A DNA stretch of 64,000 nt from Leptasterias polaris (GCA_037783415.1 JAZGTN010000015.1:558001-622000); one strand, 5' to 3'. Counted from the stretch's first letter, positions 1 to 12,573 are shown. A program made the numbers and translations. The notes: generated from the sequence alone by a model not told the origin.

Positions 1-294
1 AACCCCAAAACTTTTCATTTATGTGTAGACACCACTCACGTACAAGAAGGCTTAGCTTTCACATTTTTTTCTTTCACGGATCAATCAAGTCTTGTTCCCA
101 GTCCCAATGTGCTCATATTCCTGCCCATTTCCCCTAGTCCACTTACAATGTCTTCCATTCACAAACCACAGAGTTCCAGTCCATCAAATACAATTGATCA
201 ACCAGTAATAAGTAAAAAGAAAAACAGTTGGGTAATTGCCCCCAGTTGGGTAAAGCCCCCAGTTGGGTAAAGAGTCCAGTTTGACAGAGACCAT

Positions 295-497
295 TTTAAA
301 GGGGCTGTGTGATCATGATCAAAGCAGGCCTGTGGCTGTACATGGAATAATGAACTCTTACCCAGTTACAGCACACACGCACACTCTCCATTGGTAATAC
401 GGAGGGAGGGTGCGCATGTGCAGTAATTAGATAAGAGTTCATTATTCAATGTGCAGCCACAGGCCTGCTTTGATCATGATGACACAGCCCCTTTTAA
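295..497. repeat. long foldback (palindromic) element
   Basis: Two arms of about 76 bp (295-370 and 421-497) are inverted copies with only a few mismatches, both carrying GATCATGATCAAAGCAGGCC. The space between them also pairs partly (CACGCACACTCTCC with GGAGGGAGGGTGCG), so nearly the whole 203 bp can fold into one hairpin. It is probably a MITE or foldback transposon. No clear target-site duplication was seen. It lies upstream of the first PDE exon visible here. Confidence 0.7.
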
Positions 498-714
498 GCA
501 AATTTTGTATGTGGAAGTTTAAAAACACTCAACTGTACACTCTAAGAAAACTTATATATATAGTTATTTTAATTTAACATTTACAGTGGGTATAAATGGG
601 CAATGTTGGACATTGTTTGCACATCTATTATGCCTGCCGCACTTAACCATTTGAAGTTTTCTTTTTGCATTTGGCATTGGTTTCTCTCTATGTCTCCATA
701 TTCCTACACACCAG

Positions 715-819
715 ATCTTTTCTGAAACCTGGCCAGGATTGACTCCGCTGTATGATGGTGTTAAACGTAACCGTGACAACTGGCTGGCCATGTCCGAGGG
801 CAGAATTCCCGAGGGTTAG
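715..819 (+). CDS. PDE alternative exon A, spliced or terminal
   Basis: The acceptor follows a pyrimidine-rich tract ending ACACACCAG at 714. The exon reads in phase 0 from ATC at 715 as IFSETWPGLTPLYDGV and onward. It can end at a donor GTTAGG at 815 (phase 1, joining exon C as E-D-EKVYLAK) or read through to an in-frame TAG at 817-819, giving a short form ending EGRIPEG without a CaaX box. The donor is weaker than that of exon B, so the terminal-exon reading is a real option. Confidence 0.6.
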   Translation: MFSETWPGLTPLYDGVKRNRDNWLAMSEGRIPEG

Positions 820-3800
820 GCATTTTTTCTCTCAATCCATTTCATTTTGTATTAACACAGTTCACATTGATTCAAACTAACCATATTTTTTTCTCTCAAC
901 ATGCATTTGTTTGTTGTTGTGGCAATGTTTAACCTTTGCAGGAGTTTGTTGTGGAGAGCTGAAGCTGACATACGCTGTTAATATTTGACTACCAGGAAGG
1001 CTATGCAGGCTTCTTTCATCTACTAAAGCTCTAACACCATCAAGAGCCCATACTGATCAGCAGGATTACTCTATGGCTTGTCCTGAGAATCCAAACTGGG
1101 GGAAGCCATTGAAATGTTTATACCTATCGGTCATCTTGTTCTTTTGTTGCCTAGAATCTAGCCGGTTTGATGCCACAATTGGAACCGCTGTTCCAAGGGG
1201 TACAAAACAACCGCAGCCACTGGCAGACCCTGGCTGATACGGAGGCTGAGCGAATAGCCCGAGAGGAAAAAGAGATGCAGGAGAAAAAAATGCGGAATAA
1301 TGAAAGCAACAAGGGGAAAGAGCGTAAGGGTGAGATAGAATGAATAGAAATAAAGCTCAGGGGGAGCTCAGATGGACCTCCGTCATGTCTCCTACCACTG
1401 TGTGTCTCTGTCACTCCATGCATCAAGTGGACACCTTCACTACCATCATTCATCATCACTCATCTTGCTGCTGCTGCTGCCGCTGCTGCTGCTGCTGCTG
1501 CTGCACATGGCATGGTTCCTTTGGAGATCGATATGACGGTCCCCCGTTCACACTGGTCACCACCACCACCACCACCAACCATTCCAGGCATGCGTTGTTG
1601 TCGTTGATCTCTCTCATCATCTCATCATCAACTGGAATGATCTCCGCCATCTTGGTTGCCTTGCTGCACCCACATTCACAAATTAAATGAATGCATTGGT
1701 TCCTACCTACGCACTACCAGTATGCAATGGTTGATTGCATGCCTGATGTGTCTTTCTACTTTCTGCACTTTCTTAGCAGCTGGCTGCATGAAGGCTGGCC
1801 GTTAAAGTCTTTTGTTTTAAACAGTATTGAACTGGAATGTCGTCTTTCTTACTTCTGATTTTGCATCTTATTAACAAAATGCTGAATTATGAATAGCTAT
1901 TTGTGATGAAATTTAAGCTCTTTTTACCAGTATGACAAATAGCTTTTGAAAATTTGTTCTGGTACATCATCATCTGTACATCATTTGTACATCATCATCT
2001 TCCTAGAAATTTATCAGAATGAATATTTTTTGTATTATTATTTTTTTTTCTATTCCAAACACATTTCTATAACTTGAATAAGGTTACAGAAATCCAACTT
2101 GTGACAATACTTAAACATGTAATTACACTGTCACTAAAAGTCTCAATTTACAAATTGTTTAGTGAGAAACATCTTTTGAATACTTTGATCAATTATTGTA
2201 TTTATTTATTTTGTCTATTAAGTATGTCTCTTTTCAGCTGTTCAAACTTGTTTGTTTGTCTAAATCATTCATAAACTAACTCAAATCTTTATCCAGTTCA
2301 AACTCTTCCACTTTTTCTCTCTTCTTTAAAAATGCTAGAAAATAACCCAATCCTAATCCGTATCCTTGTATGGCACAACAATGAACGAGCTCGCTGGCCC
2401 ATCAACTACATTCATACCCAATCCTAATCAGTATCCTTGTATGGCACAACAATGAACGAGCTCTCTGGCCCATATCAACTACATTCACAATCCTAATCAG
2501 TATCCTTGTATGGCACAACAATGAACGAGCTCGCTGGCCCATATCAACTACATTCATACCCAATCCTAATCAGTATCCTTGTATGGCACAACAATGAACG
2601 AGCTCTCTGGCCCATATCAACTACATTCACAATCCTAATCAGTATCCTTGTATGGCACAACAATGAACGAGCTCGCTGGCCCATATCAACTACATTCACA
2701 ATCCTAATCAGTATCCTTGTATGGCACAACAATGAACGAGCTCGCTGGCCCATATCAACTACATTCATACCCAATCCTAATCAGTATCCTTGTATGGCAC
2801 AACAATGAACGAGCTCGCTGGCCCATATCAACTACATTCATACCCAATCCTAATCAGTATCCTTGTATGGCACAACAATGAACGAGCTTGCTGGCCCATA
2901 TCAACTACATTCATACCCAATAATCTGGCTGAAAGAAATGCAAGGAATACCATGTATGTCAGGGGTCATCTTGAGGTCATCCTGAGGTCAATGCATGAAA
3001 GGACAATCAGCCAATCAGAGCATGATTTCATTCACTCTTTCTATTTTTCTCTCACACTCTCTCTCTCTCTCTTTCTCTCTCAGCATGTCACTTTAATAAC
3101 TTCACGATCACTCGCCAACCTCTGACGTATTCTGCTTTTTACTTCAGCCTTGTCAGTTTCTTGTTTATGAAAAGATAAGGTGTCAGTAAAGATTGTTTTG
3201 TTCCAAGATGAAAAAACAGAAATGCATTTGAAATCAAACAGAGTGAGATTGGGCTAGAAAACGTTGATCTCTTAGTTTGTACAAATGAAAACCATTTCTG
3301 TGTAATTATTTTTAATCAAGTGCTGGATGGATCCAGTTTTCATGAATTTATTTTCAATTCTGCAAGAACTGCTTCCCTGTCAATAATTAGAGAAAAATGT
3401 GTCATTTATTATTTTAACAGAATATGCCAATTTTCATTGCCATCTATTTCAGTCTTACCCTTTTCAAGCAGAACCAAATTATGATAATCCAAAGCCACAG
3501 AAACTAGAATTAAAACAGTCAAAAATGACAAATGAATATCATAATTACCTGAAACATAAGAGTGCAAACTAGAAGTGTTTGTAACATTTAGTGTTTCTTT
3601 AGTAACATTGCATAAAAGTATCAGGGAAAGTCCCCTTTCTGTGACAAGAGCGTGAGAAACTGATAATTACATGTGGAGGGAGCAAGAGGATCATAACTGG
3701 GTCACTTTGACATGACAATATGTTAATTTATTGGCTTCAAAACTACTGGTGAATTTTTCATTTGTATGGGTGCTTACAGAAACTACAATTTAAACAGTGT

Positions 3801-6800
3801 ATAAAGAAAAAGTCATTCAGCGTGGTAGAGGGAATTTTCTTCTATGTTTTGGCAAGGGGATTAGGGTAGGATTAAGTCTATAAATGTTCACCACTTTTAT
3901 TTTGACTCCCGATTATCCCCTTTTTTTGTTGTCATTTTTCACACCTTATGGATCAGCAGTTTAGAAAGCGTACCACGGCCAGTGCGTGCCGACACTAAAC
4001 AACAGAACCCCGTAAGTGTTTACAAATTTGGGACTTTTCTCCAACAACGGTGTGAGGTAGAATCTTGCAGTGCTATATTTTTTTAATTTTCCTTCCCTCT
4101 TTGTATTCATTTAGGGGTGACGTGGTTACCGTAGTAACCATGCTATGCCCTCTACCTATATATATATAAATCTGCCTGTCATTCATTCATTCTTTCATAT
4201 TTCATTTCTATGTTTTCATTCAGTGTTGTTCATGACACACACACACATCATTTCATTGCCTGTCTGTGCTTCTAGGGCACCCATTCAACTACATAAGAAC
4301 TCCATCACTCAAAACCAATTTTTAAAAAACACATTACTGACAAACAGTCAGGTGAAGTCTATGGCTTTAATTATGGCTTTAATTATGCCTCAAATGTTTA
4401 CTTTATTCCAGCATTATATCTGGGTCTTAGCTTCAGGCAATGCATTTTGCCCTAAGTATGGAGTTAGAACAGGCTGTATTCATCCCAGGTCGTTTGATTC
4501 ATTCAATCAATAAGAAAGCAGAATCTTGAACAAATTGTGCCATGAAGAAACAGCTCTCAAGTGGGTTTTTCACTCACAGTAAACTTGAACTGTTAGTTTT
4601 CCTCTTTATTTTTTTTCTCAAAGGTTTTTGGAAGTCATCTGTTTAATACAAATTGCAGTTCAAAAGAAATTTTAAAAATAAATAATTTGAAAGATTTGTA
4701 CATTTTATCCATTTTACCCCTATTTAACCAAAGTTGAAAAGATATCAAATTCAGAAATGTAACTTTTGGGGGAGTGGCTGAGGGAGGCAAGGTCCTTTCC
4801 AAACAGATGATGTCACTAACACATTTCATGTTGTCCATTTTTGTTTTGTTTGTGATTTCATTTTCAGCATTGTCTAGCAGTAAAAATCCCTGATATTAAT
4901 GTCTTTGATAAATTCAGTTGAAACCCTAAATATTGTTTGCCAGCCGAGATCCAGTTGGACGTAAAAACACTCATTTTTTTATTTAGGGTGTATCCAGACA
5001 CTATTTGGGTGGAAGCATGGTTTTATTTTAGTCATCTTTATGTTTTTATTCCTAATACATGATAGTGTTAATTTCCTGAAAGGTCCGGGTTTACTTAAAG
5101 ATTTTTAAATGTTCTTGGGTTCAGGAAGCTTTTGATCACATTCCGATAATTGTGATTTTATTTATGCAATTTTATAACTCATGATTTTTGTCTTGCATCA
5201 CATGGGGATATATTTCATGTGACTATTAAATTCAGCCTTTTTATAAATGTTTAAATTCATTTCGGCCAATTTGTTTTGAAAATCTATTTTCATCTTAAGT
5301 AACATACTTTGGTCTCAAATAATTTGTGGGAAAAGAATCTCTCATTTGCATTGAAAATTAACTTTTCTTCCAGTGCGTAAATAACCAAATACTTTGAATG
5401 ATACATTTCTCACCATAACAAATCAAGTTTTGACTACCCACTGAAAGTTTCTGCCTGTGCATGTTCTGTCTTGTTCTTTGCATGCATCTAATCCACTGTC
5501 ATGTCACTCAACGGTAACTGGTTCATCTGGGTACGTCCTCCTTTGCTTGTAGCTTTATGATATTTGCAAGTGCTGTCAATGCTTCGCTCCGCAAAGTCAA
5601 AGTGTGACTGGATTCTTAGCCAAACGATGAGCTGGTACAGCCAAGTCATTGCAGATGTACAGGAGTGATTAAATTAATTGTTAACCCTCCTACGCTTGGA
5701 CACTTTTATCCAGGGAGTTGACCAACCATTTGAAACCATTCAACTGCACGGGTTGTGTAGAAACTGTGTGCATGAGTGTGCTGTGTAGATGCATTCACCA
5801 CATGATACCATATTGCAGGCTGACATACAAACCATAGTGGATGGTATGGAGTGGTGAGACAGCAGGGTCTAATTTCATGGCTCTGCTTATCGCACAATCT
5901 GTGCTTACAGCGCCCTGTAAAGCAAAAGCACATAATTCAAAGGACCGCCAGCGCAGAATTCCTCAGTATAAACAGAGCCATCAAATTGGGCCTAGGAGGG
6001 TTAAGAAGTTTCCCATTTAAAACTCACAAAAATATGTGAGTGATAAAATAAAATTGTTTTTGTATAGAGAGAGGTAAATGGCTGTAAATGCATCCTGTGG
6101 TTGTACAGTTCACTTTGGATAAGAATTCATGCATCTTGTTACAACATTGCTAACAGAAGAGAGGGTTTTCTTATTGTCTGATCACAAATCATTGCCCAAG
6201 ACATGTACAAGGCAATACAAAGCGTGTATTGTTGGATGGCGTGAGGTAACATTATTAGTTATCACACAAGCCCAAGTGGGTTATGGAAAAATATAGTGCT
6301 TTTGTGTCCCAGGTCGAGTTGGAAATGGGACACAAACATGTTTTTTCTTTCTGTAATCTACAAGTTTATTTTCAAGCAAACTTGGCGCACAGCTTAAAAT
6401 AACAGGGTGCAACATAGGCCATGCATTATAGGTTAATATCACACTATTGTTGCTATGGATCGACCAATCAGAATCAAGGATTCAAGTTTGCATGAAGATA
6501 ATCTGACATGTTGCAGGAACACAAACTTGGGCATATGTTTGATGAAAATCAGAATAATAGGGAAATCCTGTTGGTCTGACTGTTGTTGCCATGCTTGCAT
6601 TTGTTTAAACACTTGTATGTCTATATCCAGCCGTTAACAAAAATATTACAAATTAATTACAACTTGCTTTAATGTATATTCTTACTTTGCTGATTAAGGA
6701 TTTTCACTTGACCATTTTACCAATTGCCAACTGTTTTGTTGAACCTGAAGAAGATATCTTGATTAATCTAATCTGAATCAGTCTAATTCTCTGTCTTGGA

Positions 6801-7646
6801 GATAACAATTCAAATTATTTTAATGGGAAGGCACCAGCCTTTTTGAAAACCTTGACAAATTCTTGTGTATCAAACTGAAAACTCACTAAAATGGAAATTG
6901 TTTCTCTCAATTGGCTAAATTGAGAACATTGTGAAAAGTAAAATATAATGAAATACTGACTAGTTTGAATTGGAATGATCAAGTTGATATGCTGCTCTAC
7001 GGTAAGTCTGAGTGTAGTCATGATGTATACTTTTTCTAATCATGGTGGAGATCGATCTACCAATTATTGATCAATTTACCGACTATAGATCAATCTACTA
7101 TCGATCAACCTACCAATTATAGATCAACCTACCAATTATAGATCAGTCTACCAATAGATCAGTCTACCAATGTGGTGACTTTTTAATTTAATCTCTGCAG
7201 CACAGCGGTTGCTTTGAAGGAAAACTGTTCAGGAATCTGTTTTGTTTTGGGGAACAAAACAAATTTGTAACACTTGTAGAAAGAAAATGTTCACTCAAAA
7301 AGTGTGTGCTCCTGAAGATAAACCTCACTGAGAAAAGTCTCACAAATCTGCCGTTCATTTTAATTATATTTTCCTCAAATTGTTTACCCGACTGACTCTT
7401 GTTTATCGCGCCACTTTTCCTAATTTAGATGAGAAAGTTTACCTTGCCAAGGAGATGCAGGAGAAAGCCGAGGCGAACAAGCCATCTTCCTCCAGGGACA
7501 ACACCTACAACAAGAACCAGAAGAATTCCGTCGGGAGTAACACCAGCGGAGGAGAGCATGGCCGTATGAGCAACGTCGTCAGCAGCCAGTGCAAGGAAGC
7601 CCTGGCCCCCAATAAGAATAAAAGTAGCTTCTGTGCTCTGGTTTAG
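715..7646 (+). CDS. cGMP-type 3',5'-cyclic phosphodiesterase (PDE5/6/11 family), 3' end only, prenylated C-terminus
   Basis: Last exons of a cyclic-nucleotide phosphodiesterase gene; the catalytic domain lies upstream of the window. Exon A is 715-814 (or to the stop at 817-819), exon B 1155-1329, exon C 7429-7646. Exons A and B each encode the end of the PDE domain, the helix with PLxxGVxxNRxxW (LTPLYDGVKRNRDNW in A, LEPLFQGVQNNRSHW in B), as in PDE6/PDE5/PDE11. Exon C encodes a charged, Ser/Asn-rich tail of about 70 residues ending in CALV just before TAG at 7644. This is a CaaX box, implying prenylation and membrane anchoring as in photoreceptor PDE6 and insect Pde6. Exons A and B both start in phase 0 and both offer a phase 1 donor that joins exon C in frame, so they look like alternatives. 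Family membership rests on this C-terminal motif alone. PDE6 versus PDE5/11 cannot be decided without the upstream exons. Confidence 0.75.
1155..1329 (+). CDS. PDE alternative exon B, paralogue of exon A with charged extension
   Basis: It reads NLAGLMPQLEPLFQGVQNNR and onward from AAT at 1155, after an acceptor CCTAG at 1150-1154. It aligns without gaps to exon A over 28 residues from the first codon. It then continues into a Glu/Lys-rich segment (AERIAREEKEMQEKK) before a strong GTGAGA donor at 1330 in phase 1. A second AG at 1160-1161 would give a phase 1 entry. That entry is in frame only after exon A, because after a phase 0 exon it runs into TGA. Confidence 0.7.
1466..1503. repeat. CTG/CAG trinucleotide run
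   Basis: Interrupted (CTG)n microsatellite just inside the intron after PDE exon B. The polyQ and polyC readings in other frames have no supporting gene context. Confidence 0.8.
2345..2932. repeat. minisatellite, 69-73 bp unit, 8 copies
   Basis: Eight head-to-tail copies of a unit containing GTATGGCACAACAATGAACG, of two lengths (about 73 bp with CATACCCAATCC and 69 bp with CACAATCC at the junction). Copies differ by few bases, so the expansion or homogenisation is recent. Long open frames across it on both strands come from the repeat, not from a gene. Confidence 0.92.
5681..6004. mobile_element. piggyBac-like MITE with TTAA target sites
   Basis: The element 5685-6000 (316 bp) is flanked on both sides by TTAA (5681-5684 and 6001-6004). 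It begins CCCTCCTA and ends TAGGAGGG, so the short terminal inverted repeats abut the TTAA copies, as expected for piggyBac-type transposition. There is no transposase. A related element lies at 45139-45433. Confidence 0.75.
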
Positions 7647-10600
7647 TCTTGAACTCCTAAGATATGTCACTGTCTTAGGGGCCTTCTTATATATGCCCAC
7701 AGTCATCCATCTACACTGTTGGGGGTACAAGCCCTTTGGGATATCTGTGAGTTAATATTTGTTTAATTTGCACAATAATGTTTTAAAGCTGCCTCCCAAA
7801 AACACATTCTGGGGACTGCCACATAGATTTGTTGTCAAAGGTTGATGATTCCTAACTATCCCAAATTCTCCGGAATCCTACTCAAGAAATGTCAGACTTT
7901 GTAGGATGTGGTACTGCAGCCCAAAATATATTGCTTATTAATAATTATGGGAACCGCCAATATCAAAACATTTGAGTGTTGAGAGATAACAGAGTGGAGG
8001 ATTTTGTAGGATATGGGAGGGTCTGCAGCCAAAGACACGCAAGGGTTAGAGTTTAAAAAGGTAGATGTTTAAATTGTCTACTTAAGTGAGATCAACTGCA
8101 AGAAATATTAATGTAGTTTTTTGGTGAGCGGGGATTTCAAGCTCTAGTATTGTATTCAAGCACAGTATTCAAAGCTCATGGACAGGGATTAATTTAAAAT
8201 ATTTCTTCTCTTAATCTACAGTGGAATTAAAAGTTTCACTAAATTTTTATTTAATCTGTAATATCAAATTGAGCTCTTTCAAAGGATCAGCACTTGTTTT
8301 GATGACTTGTAACTGTTGCCTAGGGAACAGTAGTCTTCTCAAATAGCATATTTAATTCAATGAGGTATTTTTAAGTAGATAATGCCCCATTTTTATCCAT
8401 TCATATCACTATTTCCTTCGTAATTCTTGAGTCTTGTATCAATAACTTCTCCAACTTCCTCTCTTAGGATTCTACTAATTAACAGGAACCTTGTATATTT
8501 TTTATAGTGAACACAACATACTTTTTGTGTGTGCAATAAACACGACGTTACAGGGGGCATAAATAAAAAACAATGAGGTATTTTTCAAGTTTCTTTTTAT
8601 GCAAAATATTGTACATTATTAAAGCATATTCAAGACCTGTACACTAAGTTAAGAATTGTGTTATTTCTGAGTTGTGTTAATAGCATGTTATGTAATGTTT
8701 TATTAATTTATTGAATATTTCCACGATGTAGATTTGATTGACTTTTACAATATTTTAAATTTGTGCCAAAAATCTTCTGCTTGCCATAAATTTTAAAATT
8801 AAAAAATGACGAGAATGAGATAAAATACCGTCTTTTTTAATTGCAATGATTTTGGCATTGAGTTTAAATAAGTCTGTTTAACTACAAGAAGGTCATGGAA
8901 TGTTGAATCTTAATATTATCTTGCAATAATTTGTACTTAAAACTTCTACCCCAAAAGACTATCTCTCTGCCCAGGGCATGTACATAAATGAAGGTCTAAT
9001 TATTAGGCTGTAAGGTTGGAGGGGAGGGTGGGGGAAATTCAGGGAATGGGAAAAACCCTTCAAAGTTAGAAGCCAAGAGCTGGATGGTTGAATTATTTTA
9101 GCCATGTGCTTTGGCTTGCTTCCCTGTGTTGCGGTCAAGACTTTCTCAGGGTTCAGTGTTTAAACTCAATGTAAATAATGTTATATACAAATAGAGATAT
9201 TTCAGCCTATGTAAACTAGTTGGTTTTTGTGTTCCGTTTCAGAGATATTATCAAATGTTGGAGTTTTTATGAATTTATTTGGTGAGTTTAGTCTTTCAAG
9301 TTAGTGTTGGGTTGGAGAACAAAATCTCCTGTCTTTGAGATTCCACAGAAAATACAAAAACCGGATTAACCAAAAAGAAATGATGGACTGGTTATGGTGT
9401 GGTGACTCTGCAGATGGAATCAGTATGTGATGAGGTACTAGACTGGTGTTTTGATTGCCTATATAGAAATAGAGCATAAAGCCCACTTCTAACTGAAGGA
9501 TTACAGCCCAGGGTGTTTTTGAAGCACTTTTAATTATAAATCAATTAAAGTATTTAGCTTTGTTTAACAAAGACCGTGTTAAGAAGTGTCAACATTATTA
9601 TAGTACTTTCAATTTTAAATTTTGTACTAGCAGCTTTTCAGAATTTAGTGAGTAATGCTTTAAATATATATTGAGATTTTAAAAGAGAGTTTAACTACCA
9701 AGTGATTTATGCATTCAATAGAAATTATTTCAATATTTCACCAGATTTGATGTGCACAAAAATTAACCGGCAATGCTAGCTAAGAGAGTGTATGTATAAT
9801 GTATAGAGAATGCACATGTATGAGTAGGAAAAGCCGGAAGACAATATTTAAAAAAACAGGTAAATTTAATGTTGATGTGTTAATATCTTATGCAAGTTTT
9901 ATTACTTGAAAATAGTTTATATATTGAAATTGGCTCATTGATATTTGTTTTCATATTTCAGTAGAAATGCAAATTTATTTCTTTTTTGCTAAGCAACTGT
10001 TTCATGTAAACCAAACCACCCAGGCAAATTTCCTTCAAATTAAGTACTTGATGTAAGATACAAAAAATGGTATTCAGGTGTACTAGAAGTGTACCATTTT
10101 AGCACAAAGTACTTACGTTTAAAAAAAGTTTTTTCTTCTTGTTGGGGAATAATGTACAGAAGTATCATGACAACTTGTTTCAATTTGTTCTCATTTTAAT
10201 GCTGGACAGATTCTTTTGGCCGAAAGTTACTAATTTGGTTTTTACTTTTTGTTTTCTCATGGAAGTACTTTAGTTGGAGAACTCACCTTGTAAATCAGAT
10301 AATGTCTTCACCTTAAAGTTTCCTTATTGGGAAGTTTGATATTGTCATTAGGAAGATGGTTCCAATCAGGGTAGAAGTATATCCCAATTAGGATAGTTTA
10401 GTTCAGACCAGTGAGCCATACAAATGTTAAAGGTATTGTCCCAAAAGAGAAACTCATTTATATCCCCATTGGGAGATAAGAGTTCCAATTAGGGTAGAAG
10501 TATATCACAATTAGGAATTAATTCAAACCAGTGAGCCATACAAATGTTGAAGGTATTGTCCCAAAAGAGAAACTCATGTATATCCCCATTGGGAGATAAG

Positions 10601-12573
10601 GGTTCCAATCAGGGTAGAAGTATATCCCAATTAGGATAGTTTGGCTGAAACCTGTTGATAATTGTTATTTGGTAACTTGCCATTCAAGTACTCTCTAGAC
10701 ATCTGTGAGGTTATTCATCCCCATTTATCTCGAAGCATGATTTGATTGTTGACATAAACTCAAACCCAGGGATACTGGGGCCATATGTTCCAGACAGTTC
10801 CTTGCCAACTATTCACAAGGGACTGATCAGTATTAGCCTTCATGTGTGCTGTTTTATTTTCAAAGTTTAGATAATTACATTAGCAGCTGGCACCGTTTGA
10901 AGGAGCATGGATGAAGATTGGTTTTTTTAATGTGTACTATTATTAAATTGTTAAATTATCCTACTGCCCTGTTCAAGCAGATTAGTTATAGAGGCTTTCA
11001 CAGGTGAAATTGAAACAAATGTGGGGTCCAAACTGGATTCAAACAAATTCCAGGAAAGTTTGAACAGTCAAGTAGCAAGCTCCGATGACAAGAGAGAACT
11101 TTGCAACTGAGTTAAACAAAAGTAAATTATTGCAATTCTTTCAATCTAGAAGGGGGAATCTATCAATTTGTGGTATTAAAATAAAATCTATTTTATTAAT
11201 AAAAAGTATTTTTTAGGAAGCCTTGGTTCAATGTTCACCTTTGCAGTAGTATTAGTTCTAATTTTGTTAATCAGTTCTCAATGAACGATTGTAGGAAGTT
11301 GTGGCAATGCAGAGGTTTTAGACGTTTGTTTTTACTGTAAAGAGAATGAATGAGAAATCAACAAATCTGGATTTATCTTAAACCAATCGTTTGAGTTTTG
11401 CCTAGCTAATTCAACTTGTGATTGATGGGTTGTAAAATTGTAAGGTTTGTTATAGACAGGTGTCAAGGGAGGAAAACTCCTGATCTGGAGGGTCAAAGGT
11501 TTTAACCTCTGACCTTCACCAATACTCCAAATGCTTTGGGTATCTTTTTACAAATCTGTTGGAGTACCTAAGAGAAAGTGGTTGACTAAGTGTGGTCAGT
11601 TTGACCTCTCCTGCCCCCAAACCATCACCCCCTTTTATTGCACATTGGTAGTAGTCTTAGGACAGACAACTCTGTAGAGTCATCCAGCACAAATTAGAGA
11701 CTTACCATCTTGGCTAAAAATGACACTTCTTTGAATTTGGAATCCAGCTAGCTCATTGTTACTACTGATGAATCAAATAATAAGCATTGTTTTTTTGTTT
11801 AAACTTGGAACATGAAGTAACTAACAGAATTAAATGTTTCTAGTATTTACTCAGATCCTTTTATTCCATCCATTCACCGAGTTGCAATATTATTACTGCC
11901 ACATAGTTGCAATAAACTGTTGATTAATATTGAATGTCTGAATAAGTTTGCTTTATTCCATTCGTCTCTGTCAAGTAAACAATTTCTTTGATGTTGTGAG
12001 TTGTTAGCAAAACTCAATAGTTCCACTAATATTGCCAGTCCTTAGAAAAAAAATGGAACTTAAAAATCACAAGTAACTTGTTCGAACTTTCTTGAACCCA
12101 CAGAAGCTGAACGACAAAATCAGTTAGACGCAGATACCACTGGTATTCCTGCACAGACAGTGATGTTGGTTAAGCCAGTTTGTTTGACATCAACTGAAAT
12201 TCTGTGACGCATAATTCTCTGTAAGTTCAGCCTTTTGGAAGCTTGATGCTGTTTCAATTACTGCATGAAGTATTTCCTAGTCTCATCTCAAGGTTCTGTG
12301 GAGTAGATGTGTAGCTTTCTTCCTGTGTAGCCAATCAGAGGCCTTACTGACGGTTATCCCTCTGTGATGTTCAAAATAAGCCAATCGGAGGCCTTACAGA
12401 CAAGTGATCCCATGGCTCTAAATGGAAGTGTTTGTGTAACCTTCAACCTCTGTAAACAAAGCACCCAATATTAGCCTGGTGCTTGTAACAGTTGAGAAAT
12501 TGCAGGAAGTATTGCCTAGTCTTTTCTCAATGCTCCAACATCTTTGGTGGTTATTACCAGCCCCTTTAGCAAG
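7647..12573. other. intergenic region between PDE and FRA10AC1 (3' ends facing)
   Basis: It holds the 3' untranslated regions of the two convergent genes and AT-rich spacer. Possible AATAAA signals for the + strand gene occur around 8567 and later, but none can be assigned. The only clear structure is the 120-bp duplication at 10359-10645. Two copies of a short segment with CCAATCAGAGGCCTTAC lie near 12330-12400. No open frame here looks like a gene. Confidence 0.6.
10359..10645. repeat. tandem duplication, 120-123 bp unit, about 2.3 copies
   Basis: A unit beginning GTTCCAATCAGGGTAGAAGT starts at 10359, again at 10482, and partly at 10602. It includes GAGCCATACAAATGTT and GTCCCAAAAGAGAAACTC. 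Copies differ by a few substitutions and small indels. Confidence 0.85.

Larger units (their letters stand above)
1330..7428 (+). other. PDE intron between exons B and C
   Basis: A 6.1 kb intron with no exon I can support. It contains a CTG microsatellite, the 73-bp minisatellite at 2345-2932, a CT-rich run near 3050-3080, a near-palindromic RFX-like site at 4125-4138, a piggyBac-like MITE at 5685-6000, and a short imperfect repeat of ATAGATCAACCTACCAATT type at 7075-7170. The rest is AT-rich DNA in which I see nothing specific. Confidence 0.6.

Noticed and set aside
1456..1650. Poly-glutamine protein on the minus strand
   Set aside because: Only a CTG/CAG microsatellite read in one frame. 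It lies within an intron of the PDE gene with no supporting splice structure.
2506..3125. Open frames with a repeated MYGTTMNELAGPYQ-like peptide
   Set aside because: They exist because the 69-73 bp minisatellite lacks stops in that frame. Both strands show the same effect and there is no gene context.
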